Of a stretch of 64,000 nt of DNA, positions 36,045 through 47,610 are shown in pieces. The DNA is from Stenogyne calaminthoides (Eukaryota; Streptophyta; Magnoliopsida; Lamiales; Lamiaceae): NCBI GenBank assembly GCA_037126765.1, contig JBBCBC010000017.1:20327916-20391915 (forward strand). Direction: 5' to 3'. Within the stretch, counting starts at the first letter, position 1; each line of letters opens with the position of its first letter. Both the position numbers and the translations under genes were made by a program. The notes beneath the pieces were generated by a model that worked only from the letters and a program-made list of their open reading frames with translations, had not been told where the DNA came from and did not search any database.

Positions 36045-38122
36045 ATGGTGGCTGTTGAGAACGTACGAAAGGCACAACGGGCCGTCGGGCCAGCCATGAT
36101 CTTAGCTATTGGAACAGCAAACCCATCAAATTATGTTGATCAAGATACATATCCTGACTATTATTTTCGTATCACTAATAGTGAACATCAGATCCAACTC
36201 AAAAACAAGTTCAAGCGAATGTGTAAGTTCGTTTTCTTCTTTTCTTTAATTAAAATTATGTAGTGTGCTTTAACAATGCATTCATCTTGTCAAATTTACA
36301 CCATTTATTCATTGTGCAATAACTTGCAGGAGTGTATCAATTATTTTCACGTAAGACTAGATCCGTTTGGACTCTTTTGCATCACGTGTAGGGTTATTTC
36401 ATATTTGAACAAGCATTTAAAAGGTCCTTTGAAAATGAGCCTAAATGGGAAAAATATTTTTTGTAGGCCCGTGATTTATGGTGTGTTAATTTAAGGATAA
36501 TAAGTTCTCAACCGGTAAAAGTAGGTCACGCTTACAAATCTAAATTTGCAAAAAATCAAAGGCTATGGGCCAACATTTGTCAAAAAAAAAGTTAATTATC
36601 ATATTTTTGCCGATCGAAAATTTATTGTTATTAAATTGATACCTCCCCATAATTAAGGACCTAAAAAAACATTTTCAAGCTTAAAATTAATGTCCAATAA
36701 ATAAAATCATAAGGATATATATTATCGTATTTCATATTCTCAGCATGCATTGATTACACATGAAATTCGTGACTTAATATGCGAGTTAATAATATTATTA
36801 ATTTATTAAAGTTACAATATAATTAAGTTAATACGTTAATCTTTTATTTAACTTTTGCACCTATAATTCATTGGATAGCTCTAAGGGTATATTTGTTTTG
36901 GATTGTAGGGGACTGAGAAATTCTTGAATAGTATGATGGCCAATTTGATTTTTTTGCATAATTGGTTGATAGGATGTAGGGTGGTGTGTTTTGAAACTAT
37001 ATATATATGTGGTCTTTAAATAAGTGATATTAATTTATTTTTGTAGTAAAATCAAAAGTAAGAAGTGTTTGAAAAATAAAGTGACTTTAAATTAAATGGA
37101 GAAGTGAAAGTGTTTTTCAAAATTAATTACTTTTATTAATAGTAATTTACAATTATAGCCCTCGGGACATGTAAAGTGTGAGACTCCAATTGAGTACACT
37201 TGTGACATAAATATTGTATTATTTGTGGTGCTACGTGTGATTTCCTTTTGAATAATTAAAAGTTGTTCCAAGGTGCTTTGTCAAAATTGATTTAAAATGT
37301 TTAAAATAGTTGTTGCAAACATTTTAGAAGTGATTTTTTTTTTTAAATATAGTGATTCTACTTATACTCCAGAGTTTGCAAACAAACTGACACGTAATAG
37401 GGTATCATTGAGTAAAATATAGTGAAAAATTGAGTGACAGTGAAATTATTAGTATTGTAAAAGATAAATGTTTACAAAATTGGGAAAGGAAAAATATATA
37501 TGAGCAAGAATGTAAAAGAATGTAATTATTATAGGTTAGGATTTTGGTGGATTTCATAATCCATCTTGCATAATCCTATAAACAAACATACATTATCATT
37601 TGGAAAGTAAGATCTTGTATTTTGTGAGCTAGAAACAAACATACCCATGATGAATTCACGATGTTTGAACTGTAGGTGAGAAATCCATGATAAGAAAACG
37701 ACATGTCCACATAACTGAAGAAATCGTGAAGGGAAACCCCAACATGTGTTCGTTCACGGAACCGTCCCTCGATATCCGGCAAGACATTGTGGTGGCGGAG
37801 GTGCCAAAGCTCGGCAAAGAAGCCGCCGTAAAGGCGATCGCAGAATGGGGACAGCCAAAATCAAAGATCACCCACCTCATATTCTGCACGTCAACATGCC
37901 CGGTGCTGACTTTCAATTGATGAAGCTCCTTAACCTCCACCCATCTGTCAAACGCTTCATGATGTACCAGCAGGGTTGCGCTGCAGGCGGGACTGTTCTA
38001 CGCCTCGCGAAGGACCTGGCCGAGAACAACGCCAGTGCGCGTGTTTTAGTTGTTTGCTCGGAGATCACAGTTTTCTGTTTCCGTGGCCCAAACGAGGCTC
38101 GTTTGGATAATCTCGTAGGACA
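36045..38122 (+). pseudogene. Type III polyketide synthase (chalcone-synthase-like) pseudogene
   Basis: Chalcone synthase condenses a CoA starter with malonyl-CoA. Exon 1 is 36045-36222 (MVAVENVRKAQRAVGPAMIL, ending FKRMC). The intron (36223-37675, 1,453 bp) has GT-AG ends and splits the Cys codon, the position conserved in CHS genes. Exon 2 begins EKSMIRKRHVHITEE. It reads well to FCT at about 37890, where a deletion of 7 or 10 nt removes Ser-Gly-Val (family TSGVDMPG) and shifts the frame. The next frame continues MPGADFQLMKLL and keeps the catalytic Cys loop MMYQQGC, though the following Phe is Ala. Homology stops after DNLVGQ at 38122, so the His and Asn of the catalytic triad and the C-terminal half are missing. 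The enzyme cannot be functional. Stilbene-synthase-like or other type III enzymes are alternatives to CHS. Confidence 0.9.
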
Positions 38123-38229
38123 AGTAAAAAAAAATTTACCTCATCTATCTAGACAAGAGTACAACAAGCCCTCCACTCTAATATTATTCGAGACACATAA
38201 TTGGATTGTGATACCACTAGTTGATGTTA

Positions 38230-39250
38230 TATAGGTTTACTCCTTTGAATTTTGCCTTTATCCAATTCCAAGATCTAACACAACAAAGCTCGAAGCATTC
38301 TTCCAAATTTTCCTCAAGATGATTGGAGAATATAACATCATTTCTATGCTTCCAAATTCCCTACACAATGCTCAATCATAAATTATACAACAATTTTGCT
38401 TTCACCTTTCTTGGTTTGAGTCCAATATGGTGCAAGAAATTTATTCTACCATTGTTGCTTCCAACACTCGAAAAGTCAATCCATTTGTAAAACTGAGCCC
38501 ACATTGAGTATGCAAAACTACACTCGAAGAATAGGTGAGAAGTATTTTCTTCTTACTGAAAATACAATGGGCATAAATTATTTCCTAAGTTGATTTCGCA
38601 TCTCGTCAAGCTTGCCTTGGTTGCCACACGGTCATTGAATAGTCTCCAAGCTAAAATTTTGAATTTTTCGGGGACCGTTGCCTTCCAAATTGCTTTCCAC
38701 TCTGTTTCCCCCTGTGTGCTGCCATGTCCTCTACTCATAAGCTCAAGGTAGCCAAACTTCGTTGAATAGGTACCTTCCTCTTCGAGTTTCCAATTCCATC
38801 CATATTTGATGTCTTCTTTTGGCTTAATCCAGTTAACAAACAACATTAAACTATTAAAAGACTCTCTCTCCCACTCCAAAAAATCTCTCCTCCATCTTAG
38901 CTCCCAAATCCACTCTCCCCTCTCTTCCCAATGCCCCAACTGTTTAATATTTTTTTCCTTTTTCACTCAACAACAAAAACAATCTCGGAAATCTCTCAGC
39001 ACAATGCTTGATCCCCACACCAAATATTCCCCAAAAGAATAATGCCCTCGCCACCCCCAATTTCCTATTTAGATTCTCACTCACCCACATTCCTACACTC
39101 CTCCCCTCAATGTTAAAAATATCTCTCAACCATTTAGACATATTAGACCCCACTCTACCCCTTCCTGAGAAGCTCCCCCCTTCCCAAAAATTGAATCTTC
39201 CCCATATTTTGAAACCAACACTTTATGTCACATTGATTTTCTTCGTTTAG
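38230..39250 (-). pseudogene. LINE (non-LTR retrotransposon) fragment with zf-RVT domain
   Basis: A 137-residue minus-strand stretch (38553-38966) reads WKAIWKATVPEKFKILAWRL followed by NDRVATKASLTRCEI. This is the reverse-transcriptase zinc-binding domain found at the C-terminus of plant LINEs. In the next frame (about 38440-38550) the expected Cys/His continuation (SHLFFECSFAY) is visible. Upstream, 38944-39153 (GMWVSENLNRKLGVARALFF) belongs to the preceding linker. The LINE lies next to the point where the polyketide synthase homology ends. No clear target duplication or poly(A) was found, so insertion as the cause of that break is an inference. Confidence 0.8.
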
Positions 39251-39770
39251 GAACCTCAAATGTCATTTACCTAATAGATCACAATTTAAATAATTAAGAT
39301 ATTTAATATCAAGACCTCCACTCTCTCCCACTTAACCCATTTAATCTTAGTTTTCTCACCTATCTCACCGCAAAGGAAATGGTGTTGAAGGTGCTTTAAT
39401 TGCAGAAGAATATTAGGGAAGAGAAAATTCTATTTTGATTGTTGTTGCCATCTTCAAGAAGCATTGCCTTATGTCTCGTTCTTGTATTTACTATGCATGT
39501 TGTCTCTCATCTTCAACTTGTGATCTATCATGCATGAAATCTAGAACTTCATATCTGAATATCCCCCCAAAGTTGGAGTATGGTAGATGTCAATCATACC
39601 CAACTTGGAGACAAACTTTTAGAGTACGTATTGCAACATAAGCTTTTATTTTTGCATATCATTTATGACTAGTGGCAACAACTCGTGTCTTTGAGTTCCT
39701 CTTGCTTTAGAGCTTATTGATCTAAAATTAGATTTTTAGAAATATCCTGAAAAATCTGTCTAGTTAGTTA
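39251..39770. other. Unassigned sequence between LINE and gypsy remnant
   Basis: AT-rich sequence without a recognisable domain on either strand. It may be the degraded 5' side of the LINE or older gypsy sequence. Confidence 0.4.
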
Positions 39771-39779
39771 ACATTTGAA

Positions 39780-40250
39780 GTTCACTATGGGGTGATAGCA
39801 AAGCCTTTGACACAAATAACAAAGAAGGGCAAATTCATGTGGAATGATGAAGCTACTATTGCCTTTAATCAGTTGATAAGAGAGGCAAGTTTCTGAACTA
39901 CATGCATACTTCTAGAGAAGGAGGACATTCTGGGGAGTAGGTAACTTTTCAAAGATTAAAAAGTGTGTTCTAGTGGCCGAGTATGAGAGAGGATGTACAT
40001 CACTATGTGTCACAGTGCTATGTTTATAAGCTTTGCAAACATGAAAATATCAAGAATTCATGATTATTACAACCTCTTCAAGTGCCTGAGCAAGCATGAG
40101 AGATATCACCGTGGATTTCATTGAGAAGCTACCAAAGTTAGGAGTTAAAGTTTAACACTATTTGGGTCATAGTTGATAGGATTACAAAGTATAAACACTT
40201 TATTACTATTGCTCATCCTTTCACAACTTCCCAACTAGCTAATGGGTGTT
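39780..40250 (+). pseudogene. Decayed gypsy RNase H / integrase remnant
   Basis: Plus-strand traces in shifting frames. KPLTQITKKGKFMWNDEATI (about 39800-39865) is the start of gypsy RNase H. HSG and the zinc-binding region follow (YWPSMREDVHHYV, about 39970-40020), then DITVDFIEKLPKLG (about 40100-40145) and IWVIVDRITKYKHFITIAHP (about 40160-40220), the integrase core with its Asp residues. Much older than the gypsy at 30924-35096, and on the other strand. Confidence 0.8.
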
Positions 40251-40941
40251 TGCAAAAAATTATACCTTTGAAAAAGTGAATATAATTAATCATTATGGAA
40301 AATTTTCTTAATAGTATAAGTTCACAGTGTTTGATAAAAAAAATCTAAAAAAAAAGCTGATAGTTTTTTGTAAAATAAGTTAATGGTATTTAAATAAAGA
40401 TCATAAGCCATGAAAAAACAATCCATATCAAGCTTTTAAATTATAACTTTTAATAGCTAATTTAATGTAATAAAAAAGAAATTAAATACTCTAAGCGCCT
40501 GATTCTAAAAAGTAAACAAAGTGATTAAAAGTTGGTAGAAAATTTTGCAAATACCCCTTATATCTTATTGGACATTATCTATAAATTACATGGTCTATCC
40601 CCAACAATTTTTTGTACCCTATGTGTGACAATCACAACACGTGACAAATAAGAGTGACTTCAAATTGAATATTTACAAATGTTATTTGCAGGGGCGGATC
40701 CAGGATTTAACAGTGAGGTGGGTTGAAAATTATTAAAGTTTTGTCACATTAAAAATTTATATTTACATATAGTATTTTTTTTAATATATTCATTATATTT
40801 AAGTTGTGTCATACGAAATTTCAAAACATAAAACTTATCAGTAATTAATTTAAAATTTTATATATTTCTAACAAAATATCTTCCAAAAGATTGACGTTAA
40901 TTTATAAGATACATTACTTCTCTATTAATAAATAATAGTTA
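40251..40941. other. AT-rich sequence with a possible transposon terminus
   Basis: No coding signal. At about 40690 'ggggcggatccagga' resembles a terminal motif seen at many plant DNA transposons; a similar 'gggacggacctaagg' lies at about 51822. No partner end or target duplication was found, so neither is called as an element. Confidence 0.3.
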
Positions 40942-41273
40942 CTACCTCTGTCCTCATTTTGTTTGGCCACTTACTGTAGATTCGGGTTTTAAGAAAAAAT
41001 GGGAAATATTAGTATTAAATGGTGTAAAGTGGGTTTTGTGGAGGGGTATGGATGTCAATTCAACTTAAAAAAAAGTGTTGTTTATTAGTATTATATGGTG
41101 TAAAGTGGATTTAGTGTGTGTAGAGTAGAGTGACATGTGGTGTAAATAAGTGTTGTTTATAAGGGGTATTGTTTTGTAAAGAAAGTTAATTTATTTCCCT
41201 TTTAGGAAATGATCAATCTAAATTAAGACGCCTATTTACGAAAAGTAGTCAATCTAAATTAGGACGGAGGGAG
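40942..41273. mobile_element. Stowaway-like MITE
   Basis: 332 bp flanked by TA target duplications (40940-40941, 41274-41275). Terminal inverted repeats read CTACCTCTGTCC at the left and GGACGGAGGGAG at the right, close to the Stowaway consensus CTCCCTCCGTCC. The interior has no coding capacity. Stowaway MITEs are moved by Tc1/mariner transposases. Confidence 0.85.
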
Positions 41274-41275
41274 TA

Positions 41276-41711
41276 CAACTTATGTTCAATATATATTTAA
41301 CCATTTCAAGAAACATTAATCAATACATTAGAAAAAAAATCTCATTTACCTCATGTTAATATTTTATTATATATTTTATTTCTTTTTTATAATAATTAAA
41401 GTGGTCAAAAAATTATCATTGTCACAATATATAACAAATAAAAAATAAATTACTTATACATATTCCACAAAACAAAATGAGAAAAATTGAAAGAACAATG
41501 TATATATTTAATATTGAACAAGTTAAATAAAAAAAATATTAAATTAAAAAAAACAAACCATATTCAGATGATTGTACTCTGGATGTTTGTGTGGGAGGTT
41601 TGTCTCAAACAAACACATCCAAAATTACAATTAAGCAAAGTCTTTGATGTGGATGAAATTCTTCAATTTCAATACTTTTATTAAGTTTTGATTAAAAAAA
41701 AGAGAAAAAAA
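41276..41711. other. AT-rich sequence, nothing recognised
   Basis: Low-complexity A/T-rich DNA. A short open frame at 41487-41684 has no recognisable domain and a composition expected by chance. Confidence 0.4.
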
Positions 41712-42169
41712 GGGGGACTTGACAGAATTAGAGAAACAAAATTATATTAAGCCCAAACAACATATTGTACCGTAATTTAATAACTGGATGAAGAATGTGT
41801 GGATGAACTTTAATTTTTGGCTGAGAATTGTAAATTAAATACAAAATAAAAAATTAATATTGGGTTGGGTTTAAGCAGTGGTTTCATAACTGAACCGGTG
41901 ATCGAACCGGATAGATCACCAGTCAGTGGTTCAACCGGTCGGACCGGTTCAACTGGCAGTTCAACCGTTGAAATGATTTCTGCCTTATTTTTTTCAATAT
42001 TTCTTATATTTAGTTAAAAAAATAAAATAAATATACACCTAAAAAAATTAAACATATATCTTATAACTTTTCATATTTAAGAAAACACAATAGAGTCATG
42101 GTCATAATAAAAAACAACACAATAATATGAGAGAGTAACTTAAAAGGGAAAGGTGAACCTTATATTTTT

Positions 42170-42797
42170 ATCCCACATCGAGTAAATATTAAAGGAAAAT
42201 GTAAGAGAAGTAAAATCTCATAATTTTGTCCCACATCAAAAATGTTAGAAGAAAATGTGAGAGTAAACAATATAAAAGGGGAAAAAGTGTACCTTGCCTC
42301 ATATATTAATTGTCCCACATCGAAAATGTTGGAGGAAAATGTGAGAGGAAGTATTATAAAAGGGGGTAAAGGTGGACCTTGATTCATATATTTATCTCAC
42401 CTCATACATTTATCCCACATCTAAAGTTTTGAGAAAAATGTGTGATGAAGTATTATAAAAGGGGTGAATGTGGACCTTGGTTCACATTATCTCATCTCAT
42501 ACATTTATCCCACATCGAAAGTATTGGAAAAAAAATGTGAGAGGAAGTATTATAAAAGTGGTGAAGGTGGACCTTGGTTCATATTATCCCACCTCATACA
42601 TTTATCCCACATCGAAAGTGTTGGAAGAAAATGTGAGAGAAAATATTATAAAAAAGTTATCCCACCTCATACATTTATCCCACATCGAAAGTGTTGAAAG
42701 AAAATGTGAGAGAAAATATTATAAAAGGGTTATCCCACCTCATACATTTATCCCACATCAAAGGTGTTGGAGGAAAATATGAGAAAGTATTTTAAAA
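42170..42797 (+). promoter_or_regulatory. Array of snRNA-type promoter motifs, first copy
   Basis: Eight matches or near-matches to the plant snRNA upstream sequence element RTCCCACATCG: at 42170, 42228, 42312, 42412, 42507, 42604, 42677 and 42750. In six of them a TATAAAA box follows 31-33 nt after the element (42271, 42355, 42454, 42551, 42647, 42720). The first lacks a TATA box and the last has TTTAAAA. In plants this element plus a TATA box about four helical turns away defines Pol II snRNA promoters; one turn less gives Pol III. I infer promoter-like potential; no snRNA sequence follows. Confidence 0.6.
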
Positions 42798-43315
42798 ATA
42801 TTTATTAAAAAAAAAAAAGGGGAAATTGGTTTTTCGGTTCGGCGGTTTAATAAAAAGGGGGACATGACAGAATTAGAGAAACAAAATTATATTAAGCCCA
42901 AACAACATATTGTACCGTAATTTAATAACTGAATGAAGAGTGTGTGGATGAACTTTAATTTTTGGCTGAGAATTATAAATTAAATACAAAATAAAAAATT
43001 AATATTGGGTTGGGTTTAAGCAGTGGTTTCATAACTGAACCGATGATCGAACCGGATAGACCACCAGTTAGTGGTTCAACCGGTCGGACCGGTTCAACTA
43101 GCGGTTCAACCGTTGAAATGATTTATGCCTTATTTTTTTCAATATTTCTTATATTTAGTTAAAAAAATAAAATTAATATACACCTAAAAAAAATTAAACA
43201 TATATCTTATAACTTTTCATATTTAAGAAAACACAATAGAGTCATGGTCATAATAAAAAACAACACAATAATATGAGAGAGTAACTTAAAAGGGAAAGGT
43301 GAACCTTATATTTTT

Positions 43316-43944
43316 ATCCCACATCGAGTAAATATTAAAGGAAAATGTAAGAGAAGTAAAATCTCATAATTTTGTCCCACATCGAAAATGTTAGAAGAAA
43401 ATGTGAGAGAAAACAATATAAAAGGGGAAAAAGTGTACCTTGCCTCATATATTAATTGTCCCACATCGAAAATGTTGGAGGAAAATGTGAGAGGAAGTAT
43501 TATAAAAGGGGGTAAAGGTGGACCTTGATTCATTATTTATCTCACCTCATACATTTATCCCACATCGAAAGTGTTGGAGAAAAATGTGTGATGAAGTATT
43601 ATAAAAGGGGTGAATGTGGACCTTGGTTCACTTTATCCCATCTCATACATTTATCCCACATCGAAAGTATTGGAAAAAAAATGTGAGAGGAAGTATTATA
43701 AAAGTGGTGAAGGTGGACCTTGGTTCATATTATCCCACCTCATACATTTATCCCACATCGAAAGTGTTGGAAGAAAATGTGAGAGAAAATATTATAAAAA
43801 AGTTATCCCACCTCATACATTTATCCCACATCGAAAGTGTTGAAAGAAAATGTGAGAGAAAATATTATAAAAGGGTTATCCCACCTCATACATTTATCCC
43901 ACATCAAAGGTGTTGGAGGAAAATATGAGAAAGTATTTTAAAAA
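43316..43944 (+). promoter_or_regulatory. Array of snRNA-type promoter motifs, second copy
   Basis: The duplicate of the array at 42170-42797, shifted by about 1,146 bp, with the same eight RTCCCACATCG-like motifs and TATAAAA boxes. In this copy the second and fourth motifs end in CG instead of CA or CT, so they match the consensus better. Confidence 0.6.
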
Positions 43945-44142
43945 TATTTATTAAAAAAAAAAAGAGGGGAAACTGGTTTTTCGGTTCGGCGGTTTACCGG
44001 TTGAACCGGTTTTTCCCGGTTTACACCGGTTCAACCTCAAAAGTGGTTCTTTGGTGTGTTTTCAACCGGTTTGCCGGTCGATTCCCGATTCAACCGGTTG
44101 AACCTGCCGGTTCAAACCGGTTACGAAAACATTGGGTTTAAG

Positions 44143-44925
44143 TTTATGTATTACATTTTATTCACATATTACATATAGATATATAGCAGGTTAGTTGGGG
44201 CTTGCACTGGACTGGAGCCCGATGCAGCCCCAATGAAGATTCGCCCATGGTTCTTGAATTTGGAATTTTTTTGCATCTGTTTTATTGTAAAGTTATTCAT
44301 TAATGTTAAAAATATTTTGAAAACGTCATGAGATAAAAGAAAAATATATAATATTCATAATTGCAGGATATTCACCTTCTCCGAGCAATGTTAAATTATC
44401 ATTAATTGATATATCTAAAGGGTGAGCATTTGATGTTTCGGTTATCGAACCGAACCGAACAAGGAAAATTGAATTAACCAAATTTTTTATCTTACAAACT
44501 GAAACCGAACCGAACATATATGAAACCGAATCTAACTGAAACCAATTTTTCGGTTCGATTTTTGGTATAAAACAAAAAAATCAAAATGTATTGAGTTTTA
44601 AATTGAGCTTCTTTTTTAAGTAGAAACATGTCCACAAGTCCATAACAATGCATAAATTCTCAAATTAAATAATATGTCTAGATTATAAAAAATAAAAACA
44701 ACCTTATTTATAGATTATAAACAACAAAAATAACCTAATTTATGATTAGGTAAGTGTATAAATGAACTAGAATTTAAAAAGTTATAAATATATTGTTCTT
44801 TTCGGTTAAGTTTTCAATTTTTTGGTATTTTTACCTTAAAAATCAAAATCAAAATCGAAACTGAAACCGAATAACAAACGATCTAAAAGTTAGGTTTTCA
44901 GTTTTTTGGTATTTATCTTTTACGG
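44143..44925. other. AT-rich DNA with a degraded GGTTCGG-type MITE
   Basis: From about 44420 ('gggtgagcatttgatg') to about 44900 the DNA carries CCGAACCGAAC and TTTTCGGTT repeats in opposite orientation at its two ends, resembling hAT-type MITEs that start GGGTGAGCA. The right terminus and target duplications are lost. No coding signal. Confidence 0.5.
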
Positions 44926-45257
44926 TCAGGAATGACTTCGTCCTTCTTGACGTCAAGAAATCATTTGATTACCATTGGATCAACGATCTAACATATAATT
45001 TTATTTTTAAATGATTGCACTTTTCATTAGTGCGTTTGCATTGTGCATACTGCAATGCACTACATCACCCAACTAATAAATTAAATTTATAATTATAAAA
45101 TGACAAAATATCCTTTTCATTTAAAGTAATTAAAAAGATAAATTGTAAAATTAAATATATATCCCTATTAACATTTTAGTATTTAAAGAAAATATTTTTT
45201 AGAAAATTAAAATTATAAAAATTGAAATTTTTCAAAAATATTACAAGGACATTTTAG

Positions 45258-45305
<48 letters not shown>

Positions 45306-45423
45306 TAATAATTTGTTCATGATGAAGTTATATCGTCCAGGGCGAAGTTAGATGACGTGTTACTATTTTATTGGTTTCCCGACGTCGGGAAGGGCGAACA
45401 TCCTTCCTGACGGTAGAAAAGCC
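44926..45423. mobile_element. MITE with about 44-bp imperfect terminal inverted repeats
   Basis: The left end (cttttacggtcaggaa..., 44926) and the reverse complement of the right end (cttttctaccgtcagg..., near 45423) match over about 44 bp, including CGTCCTTCTTGACGTC against CGCCCTTCCCGACGTC. The interior is AT-rich, contains an (AT)n microsatellite at about 45260-45303, and has no coding capacity. I could not fix a target duplication, so the superfamily is open. Confidence 0.65.
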
Positions 45424-45754
45424 CAAATTAGATGATGTGTCAATATCACCCAGGGTATAAGGCGTACTCAACTTTTACAAGAGTGTAAAAATAGATTTTA
45501 TGAGACACTTATATAAGAGATGAAGGAAAATAATCTATCGAACTATACCAATAGTTGAGAGAATAACGAAAAGATAACAAAAAAAAAAGAGTTCAATATT
45601 GATTTTGGGAGGCTGGATCAAAGAGTAATTGTATTTAATTAACGAGAGGCGAAGAGAGTTAATTGGTGGAAGTTAAAAGTAGTTAAATGGGGAATTGTGA
45701 TAGTATTTTTGATGTTATTTATTTAAGGCTAGGTCTCATATGCACCAGGTGTAC
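45424..45754. other. Intergenic sequence, nothing recognised
   Basis: No coding signal, repeat or regulatory motif that I can support. It separates the MITE from the split hAT element. Confidence 0.4.
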
Positions 45755-45768
45755 GGATATGTTTTCAT

Positions 45769-47610
45769 TGTTGGGATTATACTGGAAAATATGTTTTTAC
45801 TTTGTATAATCAAAACTGAATTTCGGACTTATTTACTGAAATAAATTGTTTATCACTGATGCTTTAAATATTATCGAATGTTACATATATTTCTTTGATA
45901 CATTGTTCAATAAATCGTCGTGTTACATTGTAGTTAATTTAGTGATACCAAATCACAGAAGATTAAATTAACAGTCCCTTGTAACTAAAAGTACGTCATT
46001 CACGACCTAGATGGAAATGAACAATCCATCGTGAAAGGTTGAAGTGTAAGGCTCGGATTGGCTTGTCTTGACCAAGAGATTACACTAGTGCACGCATCGA
46101 TGCAATTTGAATAGGACCTCTGAGGAGGATAAATTCTTGTAATCGAACAAGGAAGAATTAGACCTCAGTGGTTCGTTATTTCTTAATCTTCGTTCCTTAA
46201 ATAGGATCACTTGGGATTGGTAACTATTGCTTTGACTTATCATGGGTAGAGAATCAACGAGATTCAATACTTTTAATCTTGGGCAATATTATTGGTCACA
46301 TGTGATTGGTAAGATTTAATACGGAGAATCGTGTGCAAATAACGCTTTGTTCGACGACCCCCTGGGAGGTTTATAAGCTTTATCATACCAAATCTTGCAA
46401 GTGGAATTAGTTTCCGGTATGGATAATAATGTTGAACCGTTCATTGACCAAGGACAAAAGATATTAATTAACGAAAAGCTATTTCAATGGCTTGAATTAA
46501 TTAATGGGCTAGATAATCTTAAACACGGGAAATAATAATCGGGAGCCATATTGACTGTAATATGGGTTAAGATGGATAGTACAATATTAATTATGTAGTG
46601 GGATTAATTAATATTTATGGGCTTGAATAATATTGTGGCTCAATATTGATAATTCAAGATCCATTAGAAGGTCCAATTTTAATTCTCCTAAAGGCCCCTG
46701 AGTAGCCCAACATATAGTCCAATAACTGAAAAAGGTGTTTAAAATAAAATAAATATTGTTGCCTATTTTTCCTTGTAAATTTTCGAAAATTATGGATAAA
46801 AGGGGAGAAAGATTTTCTTTGAATTTTGTTATGGAATGAAGATATGTATTCTTGGAATACAAGATTATCTCATTAAATTCAAAAAATCTCCCACTTGGTT
46901 ATTCATAAGAGAATTTTCGAAATTTTGAAAGATAAAAGGCAAGAAAGATTTTCTTGATTTTCTTGAAAAGATATTATGGAAGATATGTATTTCTTGAAAT
47001 ACAAGAATATCTCATAAATTCAAGAAGATCCAAATCTTGGAATCTTGCCTCATTATTTTCGAAATTATCAATAAAAATAGAGTAGGTGGGATTTTGTGGA
47101 ATATTATAATTATGGGAAAAAGAATATAGGAGATATATTCAAGATTTCTTGGAGATCAAGAAAAGATTTTCCCACATTATTTTGCCCTAAAAATTCGACC
47201 ACTTCTACTCTATAAATAGGGGATGATTCTTTCATTCCCAAGTACAATTCCATGTGCTGGAAAAATTAGTAAATCCACAAAGGTGGTGCAACATAATTTA
47301 TTTTTTCCTTTTTGTTAATTGTTCACAAGTGTCCTACCACCGGATAGTCGAACAAGGACTAAGGGAATACTTGGGAAGTTCTTTTGGTTAGTCTAATCAG
47401 CCATACTGTTGCCATCCCAAGAGGTACGTTCACGTAAACTCGTAGAATTCCGCATGCGTAGGATTTACGTGAATTAATTATATGCATGATATGTTGTTGA
47501 ATTATTATTTGAATTAATATAGGATTAATTCATGCTAGTAATAATTATAAGAATTAAATTTGTATTTAAATATTCATCCCGAATAGATCTGTGCAAATTA
47601 TTCCCCAACA
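45769..47610 (+). mobile_element. Solo LTR (1,842 bp) inside the hAT left terminus
   Basis: TGTTGGGATTAT to TTCCCCAACA, flanked by a perfect 5-bp target duplication TTCAT (45764-45768, 47611-47615). There is no internal coding region, so this is the product of recombination between two LTRs. A TATA box (TCTATAAATAGGGG, about 47209) gives plus orientation. The family is unrelated to the other LTRs in the window by eye; copia-like is a guess. Confidence 0.87.

Larger units (their letters stand above)
41712..44000. repeat. Tandem segmental duplication, period about 1,145 bp
   Basis: Two nearly identical copies: 41712-42856 and 42857-about 44000. Each begins in flanking DNA (gggggacttgacagaattag, then gggggacatgacagaattag) and includes the left end and most of the hAT-like element. 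The join (ggtttaataaaaaggggg, about 42846) lies between two A-run/GGGGG stretches, which probably mediated unequal crossing-over or slippage. Few differences separate the copies, so the duplication is recent. Confidence 0.9.
41876..44134 (+). mobile_element. Non-autonomous hAT-like element, internally duplicated
   Basis: Bounded by an 8-bp target duplication GGTTTAAG (41868-41875 and 44135-44142), the hAT signature length. Terminal inverted repeats: CAGTGGTTTCATAAC at the left, GTTACGAAAACATTG at the right. Subterminal DNA is packed with AACCGGTT / GGTTCAACCGG palindromes, as expected for hAT transposase binding sites. There is no transposase. The interior is an array of 'cccacatcg...tataaaa' units (see promoter entries). 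Without the 1,145-bp duplication the element would be about 1.1 kb. Confidence 0.85.

Noticed and set aside
38123..38234. Continuation of the polyketide synthase after NLVGQ
   Set aside because: The sequence changes to unrelated AT-rich DNA (VKKNLPHL in place of the family's ALFGDGAAA), so homology ends at 38122.
42170..42797. Real snRNA genes downstream of the USE/TATA motifs
   Set aside because: The sequence after each TATA box is simply the next repeat unit; no U1, U2, U4 or U5 body or 3' box is visible.
42160..43928. Repeated open frames of 75-104 residues in the hAT array
   Set aside because: They arise from the tandem cccacatcg units read in three frames. The frame is not kept between units and there is no domain.
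45769..47610. A complete retrotransposon between TGTTGGG and CCAACA
   Set aside because: At 1.84 kb with no gag or pol motif, primer site or polypurine tract, it is a solo LTR.
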